Shown: one piece after another, positions 56,711-64,000 of the stretch | How positions within the stretch are numbered: the first letter of the stretch is position 1 | Layout of the letters: every line of letters begins with the position of its first letter | The notes under the pieces: model-generated | Seen by the model: the letters and a program-made list of their open reading frames with translations, nothing else | Database searches by the model: none | What the model was told of the DNA's origin: nothing | Assembly: GCA_036362985.1 (NCBI GenBank) | Contig: JAYGXS010000001.1 | Span: 77,944,282-78,008,281 of the forward strand | Reading direction: 5' to 3' | Source of the DNA: Ligula intestinalis | Taxonomy: Eukaryota > Platyhelminthes > Cestoda > Diphyllobothriidea > Diphyllobothriidae | DNA: 64,000 nucleotides | Translations under genes and position numbers: made by a program

Positions 56711-57550
56711 TCTTATCACCCCTTCGAGGAAGGAAAAGTATTCCTCATTCTGATAGGCGAAGTTAGCCGGGCGCAGGTTATTTGCAGCGTAATGTAGAAT
56801 TGCCTCTTGCACTGACAGATTTTTACTTCACCGTAGGTTAACGATCAGACGAATAAACAACGATAGCACCCCGACCGCATGTGTATGCAGGCCCTTTAAC
56901 GCCATTCATCTACGTTTGACTGGTCCTGTTCGTACGTTCTGTGAACGCAACTACGCTCTGCATTGGCTAATAAATTATAAACAAAGCACATACAGGCAAG
57001 TGCGCTAGCACCTGTGGTTTTTTCAAAACGCGTTTTCACGAATGCAATAAACATTTCGGACCACTATGTTTTCGTAAGCATAAAAAGCGAAAATTCGAGA
57101 AGCAATTATTTCAACAAAAGCACAAATCTACGGAGAACGAATATCCCTAGCATAAGTCACATTCACTTATACAATTATTCCATAGGGTCGGAACTAATTT
57201 GTCTAATCAGATCAAGGACCACAAAGAAGCAAACGTTAAGTCTTTTCCACATTTTCGAATTTATTGTTTCGTGTTCTGCAACAATATTTTTAGGAGTATT
57301 CTTCGATACCTGTCCTGTGCAGGCCCATGCGGTGGCGCGCACAATGCACCAACACGCAGTGTCAGTTACCACAGTCGACTGGCCACACAACATTGTGCAG
57401 AACTAAACAGGGTACATTAACACTTATCTATTTGATCCTTTTATAATCAGATGTAATAGCAGTTATTTGCTTTGTCGTTCTGTGGCTTCATTCATCCGTT
57501 TCAAATAAGTGACATTTAATTCATGCATAAACTACAAATTCCTGTTGGAC
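56711..57550. other. Upstream region of gene B
   Basis: The promoter of gene B should lie here, but no element is recognisable. Overlapping open frames at 57014-57420 on both strands have no domain. Confidence 0.4.
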
Positions 57551-58632
57551 GTCAGTTTTTTTGGCAAACAATTGTTTTCAGCAACTCTTCATCAGACCAA
57601 ACATGTGCAAGGGAAGTGGATGCTGTACATCACAATAAAAGTTTGAATAGGTAGAAAAATCAATAACTATCTAACACAGGTGCTAATTGGCCAACGCGGA
57701 CTATGTCAGTTTGCGCATGTAGGCCATATCAGCGTGTTGGTTGAGGGATTGTGGCTTGTTGGGAGGGGCGACATCCTATCGCCACCTGGTGTCGGTTTAG
57801 GCCATGGAAGTGACAAAGCTTGTGTCAGAGTCGTCTGACAAAACAGCACTGGATTTGCTAGCCTTATAGCCACTGCTTCGGCTGTAGCAAGCATCCGTTG
57901 GCGTAGGCCTTTGGAAAAATTAGATGGTGTCCTGTAGACCACCTTAAAGGCTTCGTTAGTATCGACTCGATGGTTCGCATCGACTAGATGTGCGAGAATA
58001 GGACTCGAGATCGATCTTGTTTCACCTTTACTTAGCCAGGTCGGTATGTGCTCACGTACCCTCTTTTCGAGACGCCTCATTGTACGGCCGATGTATCCCA
58101 CTCCACAGGAGCAAGTGAAAGAGAAAATGCACATTGATTTGGCCTTCAAAAGGAGTCTGTCTTTACCTCCCAATCGTAGGAGGGGAGAGTTCGTGAAGAG
58201 CACCCGTAAGTTCGCCGCTGGGAAAGCGTTTGTGATTGCAGTCCTCAAGCGTCGTCTGACCAGCTCGCTGGTTGCATCCCTAAGATGGACAGTCTTATGA
58301 ACACGTCTTTCTTTTCTGCAGTTAAGGTGACAGGCTTTTTGGCGCGTTCACCAATATTTTTGCGGATGAACCTTTCCGGGTATCCATGTTCAATAAGTGT
58401 ATGCTGCAGCTGTTGGAGTTCTGCTTCGACAGTTTCAGGAGAACAGATCTGTCGTATTCTAGCTGCTAATCCTTGGACCAGATTTCGTTTTATATTGAGG
58501 GGTACAATACTGTGGAAGTAAGTGTATTGTCCTGTCCAGGTTTTCTTTCGGAAAACCCTGCGTAGGATAGATCCATCCTCTTGCCTTCGCAGAAGGACGT
58601 CAAGGAACGCAATTTCATCGTCCACTTCAGTC
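57551..58632 (-). pseudogene. Penelope-like element, inverted partial copy (left arm)
   Basis: On the minus strand it runs from TEVDDEIAFLDVLLRRQEDGS (about 58630) to a GIY-YIG nuclease in the frame 57706-58248 (FTCSCGVGYIGRTMRRLEK, with the catalytic Arg in GRTMRR and VREHIPTWL). The first frame (58245-58700) ends early because one base is missing in the ILGDATSEL region (ILGMQP here). The trailer goes to 57551. It is a 1082-base mirror of 58857-59938. Confidence 0.9.
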
Positions 58633-58637
58633 AGACA

Positions 58638-59938
58638 GATTGATGGTGTGGCGATGGGTTCACCACTTGGACCGTTTCTTGCAAATGTCTTTATGAGCAA
58701 GATCTAGAAAACGAGTCTAGGGGACACCATCAATGACCTTGCATCCTAAGGTCGATATGAAGATGATATCTTCTGTTTGACTGACTATAATGCTGACATT
58801 GACGCCTTGGTCGCGAAGTTTAACAGCGCTCATCCATCGCTCAAGTTTTCTGCTGAGACTGAAGTGGAAGATGAAATTGCGTTTTTTGATGTCCTTATGC
58901 GAAGGCAAGAGGATGGATCTATCCTACGCAGGGTTTTTCGAAAGAAAACCTAGACAGGACAATACACTAACTTCTACAGTTTTTCCCCTTCAATATTGAA
59001 CGAAATCTGGTCCAAGGATTAGCAGCTAGAAAACGACAGATCTGTTCTCCTGAAACTGTCGAAGCAGAACCGCAACGGCTGCAGCATACACTTATTGAAC
59101 ATGGATACCCGGAAAGGTTCATCCGCAGAAATATTGGTGAACGCGCCAAAAAGCCTGTCACCTTAACTGCAGAAAAGAAAGACGTGTTCATAAGACTGTC
59201 CATCTTAGGCGATGCAACCAGCGAGCTGGTCAGACGACGCTTGAGGAGTGCAATCACAAACGCTTTCCCAGCGGCGAACTTACGGGTGCTCTTCACGGAC
59301 TCTCCTCTCTTACGATTGGGAGGTAAAGACAGACTCCCTTTGAAGGCCAAATCAATGTGCATTTTCTCTTTCACTTGCTCCTGTGGAGTGGGATACATCG
59401 GCCGTACAATGAGGCGTCTCGAAAAGAGGGTACGTGAGCACATACCAACCTGGCTAAGTAAAGGTGAAACAAGATCGATCTCGAGTCCTATTCTCGCACA
59501 TCTAGTCGATGCGAACCATCGAGTCGATACTAACGAAGCCTTTAAGGTGGTCTACAGGACACCATCTAATTTTTCCAAAGGCCTACGCCAACGGATGCTT
59601 GCTACAGCCGAAGCAGTGGCTATAAGGCTAGCAAATCCAGTTCTGTGTTGTCAGAAGACGCTGACACAAGGTTTGTCACTTCCATGGCCTAAACCGACAC
59701 CAGGTGGCGATAGGATGTCGCCCCTCCCAACAAGCCACAATCCCTCAACCAACACGCTGATATGGCCTACATGCGCAAACTGACATAGTCCGTGTTGGCC
59801 AATTAGCGCCCGTGTTAGATAGTTATTGATTTTTCTACCTATTCAAACTGTTATTGTTATGTACAGCATCCATTTCCCTTGCAAATGTTTGGTCTGATGA
59901 AGAGTTGCTGAAAACAATTGTTTGCCAAAAAAACTGAC
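58638..59938 (+). pseudogene. Penelope-like element, 5'-truncated copy (right arm and spacer)
   Basis: The copy begins inside the reverse transcriptase at DGVAMGSPLGPFLANVFMS (58642), with the catalytic box RYEDDIFCL at about 58753. It continues with TEVEDEIAFFDVLMRRQEDGS. Stops occur at about 58702, 58730 and 58948. A 199-codon open frame at 59184-59783 encodes LSILGDATSELVRRRLRSA and a complete GIY-YIG domain (CSCGVGYIGRTMRRLEK), then a proline-rich end. It is fused head-to-head to the left arm at about 58635. Confidence 0.9.
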
Positions 59939-60649
59939 TTCTATTATTAACCATGGGAATATTTGCGGTACTTAGAAAATTCCTGTTAGTTGTGATTAAG
60001 GCTAATTTGCCAGTATTATCTGTTCGTGAAGAAACCAGCAGGACTAATAAGCTCGCCAAAACGCTCCTTTAAGTCACAGCTGCATCAGAGACATTAGCAG
60101 AAACAAGCGCAGAAGTGGGTCACAAAATCAATAATAACCAATCCTTTTGACTGATAGCTGTCTCTGTCATTTGAAACTTAGTCCGGATTGGCTACCGTCT
60201 TTTCCATGCTTCTTTGAGATTCTTATACATGAAATCCCCTTTGATGAGCAAATTGATGCATGAGTCATCAGAGGCCATGGCTTCTTAAATGTGTGACCTT
60301 GAATAGATAGGTAGGAGCCAGCAATGCAAGTTAGGTCTGATGCAAATCCTTGCCCAGTTTCTAGCGTACGCGAGGCAACTAGATATAAGTAGTCACCCTG
60401 TTAACTGCAAAACGGTATTCATGGAAAAGTGTGTAAACCAATTTTCCTGTTTAAACCTTGTAGACAATTTCTTTTCTATCCAAATATCAAATCGTATCCC
60501 TAGGGTTTTGACGCTCATTTCGTAGTGTTGTTGTTGGTTTGTGTGCCACTTGAAGTTGCTGCATCCGCATGTGTTGTATTCTATTAATACTGAAACGCAA
60601 TTTTTACGCACCACCCATTTCTACCACCGCCTATGTTGATGGTTTCAAA

Positions 60650-60990
60650 AAGTTTGTCAACAGTCAGGGAAATCATGTTCTCATTCCGGATATCATCCTC
60701 AGGCCTATACAGTTGCATAGTTGATAAAAGAGTGAAATTTTGCCAGAGTTTCTAAGTGTCTCGGAGTTGAAAATCATTGTCTTCACGCCGCCCAAATAGC
60801 AAGGTCGGCCGGATGAGATCATTCAGACTGAGGAACAGGAGATAAACTAGGGTGTGAATAATGTTCGGGTAGTACGATGAGTGTACAACGTTCAGTTCTG
60901 TCTATTTTAGTTGGCGCAAATATTTATAGGCCGCCTGCTTGCCAATCGACCGCAGTTCATAGGGTAAGCTCAATCAATTCCTAACTCAAT
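60650..60990 (+). repeat. Dispersed repeat, copy 2
   Basis: This is the partner of 35770-36070 with the same block order. It begins near GTCAACAGTCAGGGAAATC and ends near CTCAATCAATTCC. Confidence 0.6.
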
Positions 60991-62084
60991 GTGTCACGGC
61001 ATAGTGTTTTTTGTCGGATATACATCAACATATCTGCATCTTAATTATATGTGCTTGAGCACCAAGGTACTCCATAAAACCTCACAGGTTCAGAGGCAGT
61101 TTGCTGTTGAGGCTTGGAGGCCTGCATTTGTGTCGATTGATCTTGAGCGCCATGTGAGAAGTGGTGTCTGGTGGATGTTGGCGCTACAGTGGTGCTTGCA
61201 TTTTGAAGTCAAATCCCTCTAGCCGTTCCCACAGTCTGGACGTCTCATCATATTTGAACTTTCGGGGACATTTAATTGTTTGATAGTTGGTGTGGAAGGT
61301 ACGTAGACATTTCCCAAATTGTTTTACTGTAACGGTCAAACGTGAGCCGGCAAAAGCTATTGCGAATCGATTTGGCTCAGAACTGCGCCCATGGAGATTC
61401 GGCCAATGGCGAGAGGTTACAGCGTCTTTGAGAGAAGAATGGTTGACACTAAAGCGTCAATAGTGATCGGGTCTTTATTCAGTAACCGTTAAGTCTTGAA
61501 AAGAAAACCTGCTCAGAAACCTGGAAATCTGAGTATATTTTTTTGCTGGACCTCCCGGTTACAGTGTTCTCACAGATGCTGTAATCCTTGGGCTTGGTTA
61601 GTACTTTCGATTTGAGGGCAGATGTTGAGGGTACCCTCAGTCGCAACGGAAAGCCCATTTACACACAACCTCTCTATTGTTGATACCTTACGCTAAGCGT
61701 CGCTGGAAATGTAACCGTGATGGCTGATTCGATCCTACCCTTGACTTCTCTGGCAGTGCTTTGACTTCTGCGACCATTTCATATTGAAGGGTTCGCTCGA
61801 TAGTTCTGGGTATAATGTTAGCAATTATTAAATTTTTAGACATCAATTAAGTGCAGCCTGAGATTTTTGGAATTCATTCGGTTCACACTTCTCGATCTTA
61901 CTATTGCGAGTTTGGGTTGTTTCCTAAAGTGCTTTTCTAAGTCACTGTTTTGTTCGCACGTCAACTAACCTTCACTCTTATAAGAGTTGTCTATTCTTGG
62001 TAAACTTCGGTTAGCATCGCTGGAAATTTGACCGAGATAGCGGACTGGAACTTTCCATTTATATATCTATGTTTATTATGCCAG

Positions 62085-62550
62085 CTTACATGCAATTTAA
62101 AGAGTTGGTAAAGCACATCTTAGGCGCCTTCCAAAACCTCAAACAAACTCCCGCTTTCGCAGTCGGTATTAATTTTGTTTCAATTTTGTGTTTTGTCAAT
62201 ATTGGGCGCGAAAGGGAATTTGTTTCAATTGAAAAAAACTGACTTTAAAGTTACAATACAAACGGAATATATGTTCAGTTGTAAACTGAGTTGACACGTT
62301 AGCAGGAAGAAAGTTGCAGATCGTTTAATAAAAATAATAATGTTTATTGGCAAGATAACTCTTGGGCACCGTCAAAACCCTTATAAAATAGGAGAAAATC
62401 TGAAACAAACCCCTTCTATTGCACACAGATATTGGCTCTGTTTTTGTTTTCTGCTAGTGCAAGATAGGGAGTTTGTTCTAAGTGAAAAAACTGCCTACAA
62501 CTGTACAATTAGATCAAAATCGGAATATAATATCCATACAGTACATGTGT
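62085..62550 (+). repeat. Diverged tandem duplication, about 255-bp offset
   Basis: Segments 62085-62275 and 62340-62545 share, in order, ATGTTTATT, TCTT(A/G)GGC, AAACAAAC(T/C)CC, GGGA(A/G)TTTGTT and TGAAAAAA-CTG. No coding frame is conserved. Confidence 0.55.
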
Positions 62551-62789
62551 TAGAGTTTTCAGAGTAAAAAAAAATTGAGATTTGGAAACAGTTTATAATT
62601 TGTGGCTATTTGATTTATCCTTTTGCAGAGGTATATTCAGCCGCGGTCAGTTCGAAACGGGGACGGAGACGGGGAGGGTTGGCACAAAAACACAGAGTTC
62701 TCAGTTTTCCTTGAAGGTTTGTCGGCAAAAGTTGCGCGCTGTCGGCTGAAGAATTAGCGGATTGCGGGCCGCAGCTTCAGCAACATTAT

Positions 62790-64000
62790 CATCAGCATGA
62801 AATCTTGCAGGGTTCAAAGTCCACGAACGTCATCAGAGTGTAACAGAGATTCCCCCGAGTAAGCACCCAAAATTCGTGAAAGTTGTCCTGAATGTAGAAA
62901 ACTAGTGGTAGTCCTCTTAAACAAGGAGTACCTTTGCTGGGTTTTAATACTTTTGGACAGCTTATTCCAGACTGATATGGCACTTACTGAAAAGGTTTTA
63001 CGGTACTTCACTGTGCGTGCCATAGGAAGAGTTAAAAACACACCTCGATGACTGGCGCGCTGAGAGTGCTCGAGCTGCGTTATTGTACTGAGAGGAATCT
63101 ACGAAGCCACAGGGGATCCAGCTTTATAAGCTCGCACCTTTGTTGGTAGGCTAAGTTATGGTATTCTGTAGTGAAAACTCTTTTAGTGAAGAAGTGCCGC
63201 AGCGATTCTTTTTTCTGCCGTTCACTAGTGCGCAGAAGACTGAATATGGACGAGCAATATTCAAGACAAGGTCTTAAGTACATATTATAAAGGCTATTTC
63301 TAACCTTTGTGGTCTTAAAATTTCTAAGGATAAATTCAGTGGTTCAGCGTGCTTTCGAGATTATCAGGGCACAGTGCTCTGATAAATTGAGATTATTAGC
63401 ATAGGATATGCCCAAATTCTCGATAAATCCTGGGAAATTTAGTTCGTGACCTTCTATGCTTAATTCCGGTGTATTATCGTCGCCAACAACCATAACGAAC
63501 ATTTCTGCTATGAAAGCGTGAGGCGCCATGTGAAACACCACTGGGCGAAGGCCTGGAGATCCTTTTTTATCAGCTCGATCACGATGCTGCAATCTGCCGG
63601 TTTATATTGATAAACGGCTTTTCAATCATCAGCGTACATAAAGGGTCTGCCATACTGAAAACAACCTGGAACATCGTTGACAAAAAAGCAAATAGGAGCG
63701 GCCCTAGTAACTTACCCTGTATAGCTCCACTCGTCAAATGCGTGGGTTTGGAGGTAACGTTGGAAATTTTGACTCATTGTGTGGGAGCATCCAAATAGGA
63801 AGATATTAAGTTCAGAAGCTTGCTACCTATGCCAAGAGAGGCCAGTTTTAGAAGGAGGAGGTAATGATCGACACGATCAAAGGCCTTAGTAAAATCAAAA
63901 TAGACGGCATATAGAGCACACCCGCTGTCTCTAGATTGTAGCACATAATCAAAAAAGAGAGCTGGCAGGTGTCACAAGATCGTTTCTCAAGAAAGCCATG
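62790..64000 (-). pseudogene. Non-LTR reverse transcriptase fragment running out of the window
   Basis: On the minus strand from 64000 downward: FDRVDHYLLLLKLASLGIG then SKLLNLISSYL (about 63800-63900), the altered SGAIQGKLLGPLLFAFLS (about 63700) and FIENLGISYANNLNLSEH (about 63400). After that come YLRPCLEYCSSIFSLLRTS (about 63230) and FSVSAISVWNKLSKSIKT (about 62960). These are the palm, thumb and carboxyl blocks of a Jockey/RTE-type polymerase. The Y-x-DD box is not preserved in frame. The amino part lies beyond the window end. Confidence 0.8.

Larger units (their letters stand above)
59939..62789. other. Repeat-bearing region without genes
   Basis: No gene was recognised. It contains the second copy of a dispersed repeat (60650-60990) and a diverged tandem duplication (62085-62550). 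A 77-codon frame at 60989-61222 contains FAVEAWRPAFVSIDLERH, slightly similar to RTE carboxyl ends, but this is too weak to call. Confidence 0.45.

Noticed and set aside
58967..59443. 158-codon minus-strand frame over the right Penelope arm
   Set aside because: It is antisense to the GIY-YIG nuclease frame and reappears mirrored at 58046-58521, as expected for an inverted repeat shadow.
1..64000. CRISPR arrays, operons, bacterial promoters or phage genes
   Set aside because: No regular spaced repeats, no densely packed open frames, and clear spliceosomal introns; the window is eukaryotic.

Overview
The window looks like nuclear DNA of a flatworm, most likely a diphyllobothriid-type tapeworm (Spirometra, Dibothriocephalus or Schistocephalus type). 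This is inferred from large GT-AG introns, no operons, one short N run, and many decayed Penelope-like, CR1/RTE-like and Gypsy retroelements. No bacterial genes, CRISPR arrays or intact host tRNA/rRNA genes were seen. Nearly all open frames longer than 60 codons are chance frames or retroelement pieces; the host genes are visible only as short exons.

The main content is two minus-strand, head-to-tail paralogous genes for small DSL-family Notch ligands (Delta/Serrate/Jagged type). Paralogue B (40079-56710) has eight exons that join in frame to 442 codons: signal peptide, MNNL/C2 N-terminal domain over three exons, DSL, two EGF repeats, one transmembrane segment and a proline-rich cytoplasmic tail. 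Paralogue A (4285-28535) has the same exon order, the same intron phases and in most exons the same exon lengths, plus one extra EGF-like exon. A also carries a stop codon in its third MNNL exon, an Arg in place of an EGF cysteine, an apparent frame change in its tail, and a second partial DSL exon next to the N gap. It may be decaying, differently spliced or affected by assembly error.

Layout: 1-4284 is repeats and a CR1-like reverse transcriptase relic. 4285-28535 is gene A; its introns hold Penelope-like relics (8.3-9.1 and 12.9-13.1 kb), a CR1-like element (13.1-14.9 kb), a defective Gypsy LTR element (15139-18925) and a tRNA-like repeat (19.9-20.2 kb). 28536-40078 is an 11.5-kb intergenic region with a Penelope tail (30.0-30.7 kb), tandem repeats (31.9-33.3 kb) and tRNA-like repeats (38.2-38.9 kb). 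40079-56710 is gene B; its introns hold a Penelope reverse transcriptase relic exactly where A has its extra EGF exon, a longer Penelope element (49.2-51.3 kb) and an RTE-like element (52.5-54.0 kb). 57551-59938 is a Penelope-like element with two GIY-YIG ends arranged as a 1.08-kb inverted repeat. The window ends inside another minus-strand non-LTR element.

If expressed, A and B would be membrane ligands presenting MNNL-DSL to Notch on neighbouring cells; their tails have diverged, which suggests different intracellular partners. A second theme is a short repeat, linked to the Penelope elements, that looks like a decayed minimal hammerhead ribozyme. All motif calls were made by eye and by hand translation, with no database search.
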